From positions 123,620 to 187,619 of the forward strand of contig JAAEAF010007873.1 in the NCBI GenBank assembly GCA_011037195.1: a DNA stretch of 64,000 nt, in the 5' to 3' direction. How positions within the stretch are numbered: position 1 is the stretch's first letter; each line of letters starts with the position of its first letter. The notes under the pieces were generated by a model. The model made no database searches. It was not told the origin of the DNA and was given only the letters and a program-made list of their open reading frames with translations. Source of the DNA: Triatoma infestans (lineage: Eukaryota; Arthropoda; Insecta; Hemiptera; Reduviidae). The translations under genes were made by a program, and so were the position numbers. Of the stretch, positions 42,670 through 53,160 are shown piece after piece.

Positions 42670-43306
42670 CAGGGTGATCCATATGTCTTGTTACCCCTTA
42701 CTTTTTTATCTTTGGTGATAAATTCATTGTTTCTTTTGTAGAGATGGCTGACACGAGCTCCTACTGTGTGGAAGAGCGCCTTGTTGTTAGTGTTTGGGCT
42801 CATGAAGGTGCACATACTGGCAAGAGCATGGAGGAAGTGCGAGTAGATTTCACGAGACGATTCCAGAAAAATGCACCTCCTAAAATGACAATACTGCGTT
42901 GGGAGAAGAAACCGTTTTTGTTGGGATCTATTAAAGACAAACCGAGACCTGGACCACCATCCAAACGACAGGACACATGTGCAGGAGTGGAGGCCTCTGT
43001 GCTTCTGGGGTATTATTAAGGAGAAGGTATCACAAAAACGATACCAAACAACTGAACAATTGAAGGACGCTGTTAGGGCTGCCTTTGGTGCAATGGACAG
43101 AGCTACGCTCGTAAAATATCACATAGGTCATGGCGCCGCATCATTTTGTGCCACGAAAATAATGGTGGTCATACTGACCTTCTGAATGCGTAAACATGCG
43201 TAAACATAGTTGAAACCATAATACCACATTATTTATATGATTGTATTGCATTATATTATAAAATAATAAAAAATGTGGGGGGTAACAAGACATAAGGACC
43301 ACCCTG
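42670..43306 (+). mobile_element. Tc1/mariner-superfamily deletion derivative, 637 bp
   Basis: Terminal inverted repeats: CAGGGTGATCCATATGTCTT at the left, and at the right AACAAGACATAAGGACCACC then CTG, flanked on each side by TA, the target duplication of this superfamily. The inside codes for the two ends of a transposase with the middle removed. It would depend on an intact relative for movement. Confidence 0.9.
42744..43185 (+). pseudogene. DUF4817-type transposase: N-terminal HTH joined to C-terminal tail
   Basis: The first frame (42744-43019) begins MADTSSYCVEERLVVSVWAH and has the DUF4817-like helix-turn-helix region (SMEEVRVDFTRRFQKNAPPK, MTILRWEKKPFLLGSI), which binds the terminal repeats in related transposases. 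Near 43000 it passes, with a frame change, into WGIIKEKVSQKRYQTTEQLK, the C-terminal tail that normally follows the third catalytic Asp (FLWGYLK..). About 200 residues including all three catalytic Asp are deleted. The Met at 42744 is a plausible true start since it lies 74 bp inside the terminus. Confidence 0.85.
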
Positions 43307-43327
43307 TAGAATTCACACCTAACTAAC

Positions 43328-43528
43328 CTAAAAATACCTAAACGGAATGTCAAGTTTAAAGAGTTTTCACTTTTGAGCTATGCTGTTCACATACACAGAC
43401 CGTTTTCTAAAAACATTTTTTTTTTGTTTTTTTTTTTTTGACTCAGGGGACCTCAAAACGTATATTCCCGGTGAAAATTCGATATCAAAAATTTGACACG
43501 TTTACAATACTTCCTTTTAAAGTAAAAA
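43328..43528 (+). repeat. 1-kb repeat, 3-prime fragment
   Basis: ACCTAAACGGAATGTCAAG, GAGCTATGCTGTTCACATAC, a short ACACAG, poly-T interruption, GACTCAGGGGACCTCAAAAC and ATTTGACACGTTTACAATAC end near 43528. The hairpin is lost. Confidence 0.8.
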
Positions 43529-43999
43529 TATTTTCAATTGTTTAAAAACAAAAACAAAAAATCAGTTAAAATTACATTATTATTTTAAGCCAAATAAGTG
43601 ATACGTTTTTGTAAAAGCGAAATGTGTTTATAAACTGTCTGACCTGGGGGGGTCATTCTGACCGGTTTATGTACGCAGTTCAGCACAGTCAAGAAGTCAG
43701 CTGGCAAAAAGAAAAAAGTTGGCAACATATAATAACAACGACACACTGGGAAGATGAACTCCTCACCGTAACAAGTGTTCGTCACTAAAGGTCATTACTT
43801 TACTTATTTAGCACAAGACATTTACTTCTGCCAGATTAGATTCAAGGTTAATTTTATTTATTTACTTTTTTTTTTATGATCTTTAACGTATATTTTTTTT
43901 TATCGTTTTCTAAGGAAATGATTTTGCTCTTTTGTAATAATATCATTTGAACATTTTGCATTCTCTCCATAATTTTTAATAATATATACAGTTTTTATT
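43529..43999. other. AT-rich spacer, nothing recognised
   Basis: Short A- and T-runs; no coding similarity. Confidence 0.45.
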
Positions 44000-44110
44000 T
44001 TCTCTTACTTTTATAAGAAGAAGTATTGCGATCAACTTATATTTGCGAAATTTTATATGCATGTTTTGAAATCCCTAGGATAGAACAATTTTTTAGATAT
44101 ATCTATTTTT
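44000..44110 (-). repeat. diverged hairpin-side end of a 1-kb repeat
   Basis: TTCTCTTACTTTTATAAGAAGAAGTATTGCGATC resembles (in pieces) the hairpin terminus of a reverse copy. Strongly decayed. Confidence 0.5.
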
Positions 44111-44119
44111 AGTAATATA

Positions 44120-45594
44120 CAGGGTGACCAGAGTTATATGCTCCACCCACTTTGTTTTTAAACGGCGGGAAATTTCGAAAAAATAGAAAACACGTATTTA
44201 ATCATTTTTAGTCTAGTTTATTTTCAGTGATTGATCCATTTTTTTTATACCCCAATATCCCGAGATACAGCATCAACTTTTTTTTTCAAATGGAACATTA
44301 TATTTTTTTTTGCATATTTTTATAGTAATTGAGCCTCTAAAAAAATAAAAAAAAAAATTTAAAATCGGTTAGGTTTTTCAAAAGTTATGGTAATTTAAAA
44401 TATGAAAAACAAATTTCAGTTTAATGTCAAAATTACCTTATTTTTTCTTTAAAGAAGCTCTTCAAACTGGGCACCATCAACGGATAGGCAAGCCAAAGCT
44501 CTGGACTCCCACGCTCTGTTTGTAGCAGCACTTAGGTGGCAAAGTCAACATCTAGGCAGGCTAGAGTTATTCGACGTTCCATATCTTCGACTGAAGCCAC
44601 GGGATTAAGGTTACTGTACACTTATTTTTTAGATATCCCCACAAAAAATAGTCCATTGGGGTTAAGTCCGGAGGTCGAGGTGGCCATTGGATCGGACCAT
44701 GAGTTCCTAACCACTTTTCGTGGAAATTTCTGTCCAGGTAACGTCGAACAACTATCGCATTATGTGCCGGGCAACCATCTTGTTGAAAATACATATCTAA
44801 CCGACGTTTTAGAGGAACATCTTCAAGCAAAACTGGCAAAATGTCTCTTAAAAAAGTTAGATACCTTTCACCAGTTAAGTTCCCTCTGTAGAAGTATGGG
44901 CCGATTAGTTGGTTTCCTCAAACTCCACACCAAACATTTGTAGAAAAAACAACCTAATGGCGTGTGGCGAAGGTAACTTGTGGATTTTCTTCTGCCCATA
45001 TTCTAAAGTTCCAACGATAGAAGGCCATTGTTGGTAAACTTTGATGCATCAGTCCATAAAATTTTGCATTTTTTGTGGGGATATCTAAAAAATAAATGTA
45101 CAGTAACCTTAATCCCATGACTTCAGTCGAAGATATGGAACGTCGAATAACTCTAGCCTGCCTAGATGTTGACTTTGCCACCTAAGTGCTGTTACAAACA
45201 GAGCGTGGGAGTCCAGAGCTTTGGCTTGCCTATCCGTTGATGGTGCCCAGTTTGAAGAGCTTCTTAAAGAAAAAATAAGGTAATTTTGACATAAACTGAA
45301 ATTTGTTTTTCATATTTTAAATTGCCATAACTTTTGAAAAACCTAACCGATTTTAATTTTTTTTTTTTTTTTTTAGAGGCTCAATTACTATAAAAATATG
45401 CAAAAAAAAATATAATGTTCCATTTGAAAAAAAAAAGTTGGATGCTGTATCTCGGGATATTGGGGTATAAAAAAATGGATCAATCACTGAAAATAAACTA
45501 GACTAAAAATGATTAAATACGTGTTTTCTATTTTTTCGAAATTTCCCGCCGTTTAAAAAAAAAGTGGGTGGAGCATATAACTCTGGTCACCCTA
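44120..45594 (-). mobile_element. Tc1/mariner-type fold-back transposon, copy I
   Basis: The ends are CAGGGTGACCAGAGTTATAT and its complement next to TA. The inverted repeats are not the usual 30 bp but about 530 bp each (44120-44653 against 45068-45594). The duplicated arm includes the end of the transposase gene, so the C-terminal coding sequence occurs at both ends, inverted. The central 45065-44650 holds the catalytic region on the minus strand. The helix-turn-helix part of the gene is absent. The copy at 60820-62164 has the same junctions. Arms this long could fold into a long hairpin RNA or cruciform. Confidence 0.9.
44567..45100 (-). pseudogene. DUF4817-associated DDD transposase, catalytic region only
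   Basis: Minus strand: LWTDASKFTNNG near 45070 (first catalytic Asp; the Ala replaces the usual Glu), RWNFRIWAEENPQVTFATRH, then after a frame change MPVLLEDVPLKRRLDMYFQQ at 44839. DGCPAHNAIVVRRYL follows with the second Asp, and WPPRPPDLTPMDYFLWGYLK with the third Asp. The three catalytic Asp are all visible but in two frames. The N-terminal DNA-binding domain is missing because the right arm is an inverted copy of the 3-prime end. It cannot make a complete transposase. Confidence 0.85.
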
Positions 45595-46414
45595 TATATA
45601 GAGAGAGAGATGGATTGTGTGTGAGTTTTTATGGTGAACAAACTCAGAGGAAGCTCAATTCATAGTACTCAGTAAAAGTCTGACTACCAGAATGCTAGCG
45701 GAGCAGTTGGTAGCGTAGGATGATGTGTGTAGACTAGTTAGAACTCTTACTTGTTATAATAGTCGATTAGCTAGATTGACTAGTATCTGGGGAATTCTTT
45801 GGCCTGTAAAAAAAAGGCTATTGACAGAACGAAGACAGATAATTACTTCTTGGAAGCCGATGCTTATTAAAATATCTTGAAAATTATGAGTAGACTCCAC
45901 GATTATTGTTTCTAAGTTTTTGAATGTTACTTATAGTTTGTTTCCAGACTTCTTGTTTGCTTGTTCAATTTTGACTTTAGAATTCTTCAAATGTTAATTT
46001 CTGCTTGAGCGCTAAAATTGCGGAGGTTAATTATGATTTGTTTGAATAACTAGTTTTGGGCGCTTCGCGTAACTCAGTGCTTAAGGTTTAGCCCATTCGT
46101 CCATTCCGTATAGGTGGGCATGGAGGATGTGATGGGTGTTAAATGTGCTATAGGGAAACATCAGCGCTGGAGCGGCTTGGCGCCCGTAACATGAAGCTGT
46201 CAACTCTTGCTGTTATGTATTTCCCCAACACAAAAGTGTTTGTTTATTCCATTACAACTGGTTCTTTAAAATGACTAACCCTATTGTGACACAGCTTTTT
46301 TGTGATTGATACATAATAATAGGACTTATTTCAGCGTAATGAATAAAAGGCAAAATCTGCGGATATAAAAATAAATATAATTACTAGGAAATCGAACTTT
46401 TCAGCAACTAGGAT
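45595..46414. other. spacer, nothing recognised
   Basis: A (GA)4-like stretch at 45600 and mixed sequence. A GC-balanced block at 46060-46220 is not matched to any family I know. Confidence 0.4.
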
Positions 46415-46690
46415 CTTTTAAAATACCTGGAAGCTCAGGTATCTGAAAATGGAACAGTTAAAGAAATAAACAAAAGGATAGGAGCCGCAGGAAAATTGTT
46501 CTATACTCTAAACAAGAGTTTCCTTGGAAGACAAGTGCTGATGAAAACTGGTTGTTTACAAAAAGTTTTCATTCAGATCTTTACATATTTGAGTGAATCA
46601 TGGACTTTGACCTCAGTACAGAGGTCCTCACCAATATGAGATACCTCACGGTGATTGAGGGCATAACAAGGAAGGGCCGATTACGTTACG
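46415..46690 (+). pseudogene. RTE-like LINE RT C-terminal piece
   Basis: Reads YLEAQVSENGTVKEINKRIG, AAGKLFYTLNKSFLGRQVLM, then IFTYLSESWTLTSVQRS and, shifted, MRYLTVIEGITRKGRLR. This is the thumb and after-thumb region of RTE-type or related ORF2 (YLGxxxSxDG..EIxxRIxxA, TYGSESWTLT, MRxLRxIxGxTRxD). Short frame changes and the lack of a catalytic core make it a relic. Confidence 0.72.
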
Positions 46691-46749
46691 TCATCATTAA
46701 ATACACTTTTCTAAGTATTTTATTTACAAATTTTTAAAGGTTTCTATTA

Positions 46750-47752
46750 TTAACAATTTTATTCAAAAATTCTTCCGCTATTTCTCAAACATAGGTCCAG
46801 CCTTCTTTCAATTGCTTCTGTTGCGGCGGTAATACCATCTTTCCGTCTTCGATATCGCTAAACATTGCTGAACAATATCTCCTCTAAGGTATTTTGCTGC
46901 CTTAAATAACCCTGTCTTTTAAGTAGCCCCAAAGAAAGAAATTCTGCGGGTTCATGTCCGGGGAACTTAGATGGCCTTGCCAAATCTAATGATTTTCAAA
47001 CTTGACATTTAATTTTCTTGAGGGCTGCCGCGAGAAATGTATGGGGCAGAGCATCCGTTATGTTGAAACCACAAGGATTGTCTAACATTAAGGGGTATAT
47101 CTTCAAGAAGGAATGGTAATCCATCTCGAAAGAAATATGGTCCTATAATTCTGTTCCCTATTATCATTCACTGACGATCTATTAGTGTCTTACCCAGCTG
47201 AGATTATTTCGAGCCCAATAATAGCAGTTGTGACGATTTAAAGTGCCGTCACTGCAAAAAGGTGGCCTCGTCATAAAACAAAACATTATTGAAAAAAATT
47301 AGGAATCAAATGAATTTGGTTTATATCTTTCACTGACCAAAATTCACTTTATCCTGGAGATCTCGTGGCAACAAGTTTTGATGTAAAGAAGCATGATATA
47401 GGTTGAAATTTCATCTTCTTTAAAAATCTGAGTGCCCCACTCTCTTAAATTCCACAACGATTTGCCAAATTTCTTGCTTATATGTGGATCGCATTGCAAA
47501 ATGTTCTTAAAACTTGGCAAAAACCATGCCTATCAAATTATTTCCTCTTGTAAGTTTGGTGGTGAAAAATTTCACCATCTCGCTGATTAAGTACAACCCT
47601 CTTCATCACTTTTCTGAATGATGAATTCTTTCCGCATATTTCTCTGGAGTGACGCTGCATAGGTCGCGGAAATTCTCACTATACTGGCCTCAAATGACCT
47701 ACACTAAAATTCAAATGACCACATCAACAACTTCAGTAGGAGTGAACATTGT
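46750..47752 (-). pseudogene. DUF4817-type Tc1/mariner transposase relic, nearly full length
   Basis: Minus strand from an ATG at about 47752 (MFTPTEVVDVVI). Downstream come KEFIIQKSDEE near 47620, FYDEATFCSDGTLNRHNCYY near 47270-47215 (first catalytic Asp followed by Glu), IGNRIIGPYFFRDGLPF near 47160-47110 and LLEDIPLNVRQSLWFQHNGC near 47105-47050. The last block is the second catalytic region, with Asn in place of Asp. FGAT..KTGLFKAAKYLRGD follows near 46935-46890. Many frame changes. A jockey element has inserted immediately before the start codon (47763-48879). Old relic, dead. Confidence 0.8.
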
Positions 47753-47762
47753 TTAAAACACT
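47750..47762. repeat. target site duplication of the jockey insertion (left)
   Basis: TGTTTAAAACACT, repeated exactly at 48880-48892. Confidence 0.92.
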
Positions 47763-48879
47763 TCTTTTTTTTTCTTTTTTTTTTACTTTTATTGATATTT
47801 ACAACTGTATAACAATACAATAAGCAAAAGTGATTAAAGAAAATAAAGACATGCACACATGTGAGGGACATTATTCAGTAATAATGTCCCTTATTGTTTA
47901 CTTAGGCTGTTTGATGATGGAAAAAGTAAGTCTCGCGGCCACAGGCGTTTCAGACGGCGGGGAGGACTGCCTGGAATATGGGCAGAGGTCAATTGTAGGA
48001 CGAGAGGGTTAGGATGAAGGAGGAGAGATTCATGGAATTTTTTGTAACGGGAGGATATCATTTCTGCGATGAAAGGGATTTTTAGGTCGTTGTGTAAGGT
48101 CAGGTTGGATACGTAATATGGGGCTTGGGTGATTTTGCGGAGGATTCTGGATTGGAGGGACTGGATTCTTTTGGAATTGGTTCGCTTGGTTGAGCCCCAG
48201 ACTTCAACCCCGTAAGTCCAAATTGGTCGTAAAATTGTTTTGTATATAAGTACTTTGTTGTCTAATGAGAGTTTGGAACGTTTGTCTAGTAGTCTAAGAA
48301 GAAGTCTGTATCGAGTGTTTAGCTCTTGTCGTTTAAGTCTAGTATGTGGGTTCCACGTGAGTCTTTTGTCCAAGTACATACCTAGGTATTTCACGGTGTC
48401 TGCAACAGGGATGGGAATGTTATTATAGTATAGTGAAGGACAAGTTCCTCGGCGAAGAGTAAACGTTACATTGGTGCTCTTACTCTCATTAATTTTAATT
48501 TTCCATTGTTTGCACCATAGTTCTACTTTCTCCAAGTGATTCTGGATGTTGTGGGTGGCAGATTGTGGATCTGGATCGGAAGAAAGGAAAGCTGTGTCAT
48601 CTGCAAATGAGGCGGTGATTGTGTGTGAGGATTGTGGAATATCGGATGTGTAGAGGATGTAAAGTAGAGGGCCTAGAATACTTCCTTGCGGTACTCCGGC
48701 CCTCGCGAGGAAACAGGAGGAGAACTTAGAGCCATGTCTGACCCGGAAGTACCGTTCATTGAGGTAGGATTTTAGGATCAAGTAATATGTGGAGGGAAGG
48801 ATTTCCTTGAGCTTGAAGAGCAAGCCCGGGTGCCAAACCCGATCGAATGCCTGGGACACATCGAGAAAGACGCCCGAGC
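47763..48879 (-). mobile_element. 5-prime-truncated jockey-type LINE insertion with 13-bp target duplication
   Basis: A minus-strand insertion: its 3-prime end is the A-rich tail (T-rich in the plus strand, 47763-47790) and its 5-prime end is cut within the RT gene at 48879. Identical 13-bp duplications flank it. It lies inside an older DUF4817 transposase relic, so it is the younger of the two. Confidence 0.93.
47891..48879 (-). pseudogene. jockey-type reverse transcriptase, C-terminal two-thirds
   Basis: An uninterrupted frame of about 330 codons. The order of blocks is SGVFLDVSQAFDRVWHPGLL (RT region with the first catalytic Asp), SYLNERYFRVRHGSKFSSCF, AGVPQGSILGPLLYILYTSD, SFADDTAFLSSDPDPQSATH (catalytic ADD), WKIKINESKSTNVTFTLRRG and YLGMYLDKRLTWNPHTRLKR (thumb). 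RPIWTYGVEVWGSTKRTNSK, IQSLQSRILRKITQAPYYVS and PGSPPRRLKRLWPRDLL follow. The first residues (MLIFQFSVLN) come from flanking DNA, not the element. The endonuclease and fingers are missing by 5-prime truncation, so the protein is incomplete despite having no stops. Young copy. Confidence 0.92.
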
Positions 48880-48892
48880 TGTTTAAAACACT
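48880..48892. repeat. target site duplication of the jockey insertion (right)
   Basis: TGTTTAAAACACT, identical to 47750-47762. Confidence 0.92.
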
Positions 48893-49792
48893 AAACTGAA
48901 ATATTAACAATGGATTAGATTATGGAAAGTAGATAAAGAATTAATAATCCTTCCTCCCTCAAATACGGTAACAAAACATGAGTACAAGCTTATGATTAAT
49001 ATTTCATAGTGCAAAGGGGCTGGATAATATTGAAAACTAATTTTTTGTCCACTAAAAGTAGAAATATTTTTTAAAAAATCACATATTTCTTACAGCCTTC
49101 TGATAAAAATGTTTTCAAAAACCTATGTGTAAATATTTTATAGTGCAAATCTTTAAAAATGTAAAAAAAAAGTGGCCTTGCAAACTCTTTTATTTACATA
49201 ATTAATAAAATTAGCTATTTGAAATCATTTTTTTAACAAAGATTTATGTAACAGATATGTTCTATCTCTGCCAAAAATATGGTATTAATAAACAAAACCT
49301 TATAAGGAGTTTAGAGTATACATTTCGGAGCTGCTTATCTCTATTATAGTGATTTTGGACATATCAAAGCGGGATTCACAGGATTCATCTTGACTTTTTT
49401 TTGGCACTTTAAAAAAAAAAGTCATAAAAAATTTAATATTGAAAGATAACCTTACAATTGAATTGACCATTTAAGCTATTTCTGATAATTTATTTGTTTT
49501 TTTTTTTGGATAGCAACCGATTCTCTTGAACCCAGATCAACAACTTTGACACATGTTGACAATTTTGGGGTATCTATAACCGTTCGAGTTTTTAGATCTG
49601 GGACCACGTGTGTTAAAAAATATATATATTTTACCAATTCTTGTTTTAGTCTCTTGAAAAAAAAAGGCCGTGACAAATTTTTAATTTCCAATTTTATTTA
49701 CAAATACAATCAATAACTGCCGAGTACTTTGCATAAGAATACTTCATCTCACAAAGTGTGTTAAAAAAAAAACTGTTAACAACTGTTTAAAA
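48893..49792. other. AT-rich spacer, nothing recognised
   Basis: A- and T-runs and no recognisable coding region. A 71-codon minus-strand frame at 49476-49691 looks random. Confidence 0.5.
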
Positions 49793-50700
49793 AACAATCT
49801 GGTGTGAAACACTCACACAACTTTCTCTTACTTCAGTACTAAAATTTATAATTGACAAATTTTATAGTTTGGGTACCAAATTTAATGAAATTCGACTAAA
49901 ACTGTTCAGTAACAGCGCACTTCCGGTTAACTAATTTCCTTGAAACTCGGAATTTTGGCCATCTATTTATTTCTAATTATTTCGATTTGGTGAAGAGCTT
50001 GTCTAATCCAGTATGATACCCCGTTTAGAGGAGCCTGTAACGCCTACCCCTCTCTAACGTGCCCTTAATGAATTTTTCCCAGAAAACTGTTTTATATAAA
50101 AGTTTATTATGCTTTGAATGGTTGTTTCATATGTGTTTTGTTTCAGAAATCGTCGTTGCCATTTTGAGAAATCTGCGAAAAAGTGAAAAATCATATTTTT
50201 ACTAAAGTGGTTAACACAAAAGCACTTCCGGTTTTCCGATTTTTCTCAAACTCGGAATTTCAACAACATATTTAATTCTAATTAACATTATTTAAATGAC
50301 CGAATTGTGTAATAACCTGAAATAGCACTTTAGAGGGTAACCTAACCCCACCCCTCCCCCAGAAGGGCCCTTAAATCAATTTTCCCAGATAAATGTTTCA
50401 AATAAAAGTTGTAGCTCCTTGTATATGTAGTTGATGTATCAAGTTTAAAGAAAATCCTTGGAGCCATTTTTAAGAAAAACGCAAAAAAGTAAAAAAGTCA
50501 ACTAGTAAAGTGGTACTGTCCGGTTGAAGATCGTTTTTTGAGCTATGCTGTTCACATACACACACCACACAGACCATTCGCTAAAAACCACTTTTTTGGA
50601 CTCAGGGGACCTGAAAACGGATATTTCCGGTGAAAACTCGATATCGAAAATTTGACACGATTACAATACTTCCTCTTACTAGGAGTAAGAGAAAGTAAAA
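49793..50700 (+). repeat. 1-kb compound repeat, forward copy, GACCGAATT subfamily
   Basis: Starts AATCTGGTGTGAAACACTC and ends CTAGGAGTAAGAGAAAGTAA. It shares with 59212-60204 the variants GACCGAATTGTGTAATAACC, GAAGGGCCCTTAAATC and GTAGCTCCTTGTATATG. About 80 bp between the CGGTTGA block and GAGCTATG are deleted near 50528. Confidence 0.92.
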
Positions 50701-51539
50701 AAGGTAAATATAATAATTGATGAAATTACTAAAAATAATTTTTCCTTCAAGGTTTGTTAAACTTGAACAAATGTAAGGTGACATTGAAAGGAAATAGTTT
50801 AAAAAAGAACAAATTATATTAAATCATAATAAAATAATTTTATTTTAATTAAAAAAATAAACAGTACAAGGTTTGGCCTTTGGAAAATATATTCAAATAA
50901 ATAAAATATATTAACATTCTTTTCCTGCTTTCAAAACAATATCTCTTGTAGAGGATAATGAATTAATTTAATGATCAATGGCACAAAGGCTGTGGTGGGT
51001 ATTTAAAAATTTCAAAAGCATTAGTATATAATAATAGTAAAACTTCATTTTGATTTAAATTCGTGTCTCTATTCCATTCACGGATTTACATTTTTTTACT
51101 TTTTCTTTTTGCTAATGAACACTATGACCTTGACAGACCTTCAGAAATAAGATGCGGAAAGAAAAAATTAATAATAATAAAAAAAAAAATACAAGGAACC
51201 TACATATTCTTACATAAGATTTACATCGTTGTAATTAATGAATTCCAATAAATAATAAATTGCAAATCGTGTCTTCAACCTGTTAATCTAATACCTGTAA
51301 AATCTTAATAAAAGAGATAGTTCATATTTATGTTTAATTTAAATAAAGATAATATAATTAATTATAACCGATATGTTTACAGACTAATAATATTAAGTAA
51401 ATATAAAAACTTTGACTGCTATTGTTTTGTTGTGAAACAGTCAAGGTTCTAATAATTATCTTGCTTTTATTTGTATCTCTCCTTCATCCACACCTAATTT
51501 GTAACACCTGTTGAAATGTTAACATTGATTAAATAAATT
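50701..51539. other. AT-rich spacer, nothing recognised
   Basis: AT-rich throughout. No gene or element end recognised before the jockey insertion. Confidence 0.5.
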
Positions 51540-51548
51540 AAATTTGAT
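51540..51548. repeat. target site duplication of jockey insertion (left)
   Basis: AAATTTGAT, repeated at 52478-52486 after the A-tail. Confidence 0.8.
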
Positions 51549-52480
51549 TTGCCATTAGGGCAGGGGTGCCGCAGGGAAGTATTCTCGGACCGATACTATA
51601 TTCTATTAGTACAATGGATATCCCTACATCCACTGACACACTGTTGGCTAGATATGCAGACGACATAGCAATACTTTCAACTCACAAAGACGCCACCACT
51701 GCATCCTCACTCCTACAGGACCATTTAAATCTTATACAGGAACACTTCAAGCTTTGGAAAATCAAAATTAATGAAACAAAATGTACACATATAACATTCA
51801 CCCTCAGACGATCAAACTGCCCGACTGTGTATATTAACGATACTCCTATACCACACGAAAAAGACATCCGATACCTTGGACTCTACCTAGATAGACGCTT
51901 GACATGGAACACACACGTAACGAAAACTCGACAGTCAATGAAAACCAGATACTTCCTAGTAAAACGCTTACTTGACAAAAGATCTAAATTAAACCTGAAA
52001 AACAAAATTCAAATCTACAAAACCATAATAAGACCAATTTGGACCTACGGACTACAACTTTGGGGAACTGCCAAACCGACACACACTAAACGGATACAAG
52101 CCATACAGAACAAGATACTGCGAACAATCACACAATGCCCATACTATGTTTCTAACATGACGCTACATACTGACCTTCAAATCCCATTTGTACACGACTT
52201 AACACAACAACTTTACAAACGATTCTACAGCAAACTAGGAACACACACGAACCCGCACGTCACAAACCTGTCCTCCCTAACCATTCCTGGGAATCCTCCC
52301 AGACGTTTGAAGCGCCAGTGGCCAAGGGACCTCCTGTCACAGGAAGAGGAGTAACAAGACCAGGAAGAGTGGCATTGGCCACCTCCTTCAAGCCTTCAAG
52401 CCACATTTATCTCAGCCCACATTTACTTATTGTACTGTTGTTACAGATTGTAAATATAAATAAACAAACCAAAAAAAAAA
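51549..52480 (+). mobile_element. 5-prime-truncated jockey-type LINE insertion
   Basis: Begins inside the RT gene directly after the duplication, continues through the stop at 52352-52354 and a UTR with AATATAAATAAAC, and ends in an A-run at 52471-52480. Flanking 9-bp duplications and the uninterrupted frame indicate a young insertion. Confidence 0.92.
51552..52354 (+). pseudogene. jockey-type reverse transcriptase C-terminal half, uninterrupted
   Basis: The frame is open from the insertion point (AIRAGVPQGSILGP) although the first Met is only at 51566. Blocks: AGVPQGSILGPILYSISTMD, ARYADDIAILSTHKDATTAS (catalytic YADD), FKLWKIKINETKCTHITFTL, YLGLYLDRRLTWNTHVTKTR (thumb), RPIWTYGLQLWGTAKPTHTK and NKILRTITQCPYYVSNMTLH. 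The end is PGNPPRRLKRQWPRDLLSQE and a natural stop. Compared with 47891-48879 it lacks the LDVSQAFDRVWH region, so it is truncated further. The sequence differs clearly from that copy, so it is a different jockey subfamily. Confidence 0.92.
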
Positions 52481-52555
52481 TTTGATATAAATTAGTTCTT
52501 AAATTCTATTTTAAACTTGCTGATACCAAGATGGAGTTAAACCGGAGATACTTAT
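52481..52555. other. short spacer with target duplication
   Basis: Contains the right AAATTTGAT duplication (ending 52486) and then AT-rich text. Confidence 0.6.
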
Positions 52556-53160
52556 TGAGAGGGCTCTTGGTGGATACTCCACGTTATTCTTGGCTAAAGT
52601 TTATGCTATAAAGGTCTGTACTTACATATGGGCCCTAGGAATAGGGAGGTATGCATCTTTTCGGACAGCCAGGCGGCACTGAAGGCTCTTGGGGCATTCA
52701 GAATTACTTCTTCCCTAGTCAGGGAGTGTCGAGACTCAAGGAGGTATGGGTGCCGGGACTCAAGGGGATAAAACGTAATGAACTAGCCGACCAACTGGCT
52801 AGGAATGGAGCGAACACCCCCTTTCTGTGGGCCGCAACCTGTTCTGAGGATAGCCAAAAGTATGGCGAGGGCGTCTCTGAGAGAATGGACTCGAAGAGAA
52901 CATAATCGTCACTGGAGGCTAAGACTGGGGCAAAACACGGCATAATGGTCATGCCAGAGCTGTGTAAAAGAAGAACCGGAGAGAACCTGGTTCTAAGCAG
53001 GTATCAGATTTGTCTGATAACGCGCCTGTTTACAGGGCACGGTAGGTTCAAGAAACATCTACACAAGGTGGGATTATTTGATTCGGAGCTCTTGTGTAGA
53101 CTGTATCAGGAGGAGGAAGAGACAGCCTCTCACTTTTGTTTCAATAGGTCGATAATTTCT
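52556..53160 (+). pseudogene. R1-like RNase H and zinc-knuckle tail, decayed
   Basis: In changing frames: STLFLAKVYAIKVCTYMGPR (Glu of RNase H replaced by Lys), VCIFSDSQAALKALGAFRIT near 52650-52710, VWVPGLKGIKRNELADQLAR near 52745-52800, then RYQICLITRLFTGHGRFKKH near 53000-53060. LYQEEEETASHFCFNRS follows, a damaged zinc knuckle. The layout equals that of 8907-9827, from the same R1-like group. Dead. Confidence 0.78.

Noticed and set aside
44536..44943. 135-codon plus-strand frame
   Set aside because: Antisense shadow of the transposase catalytic region read on the minus strand.
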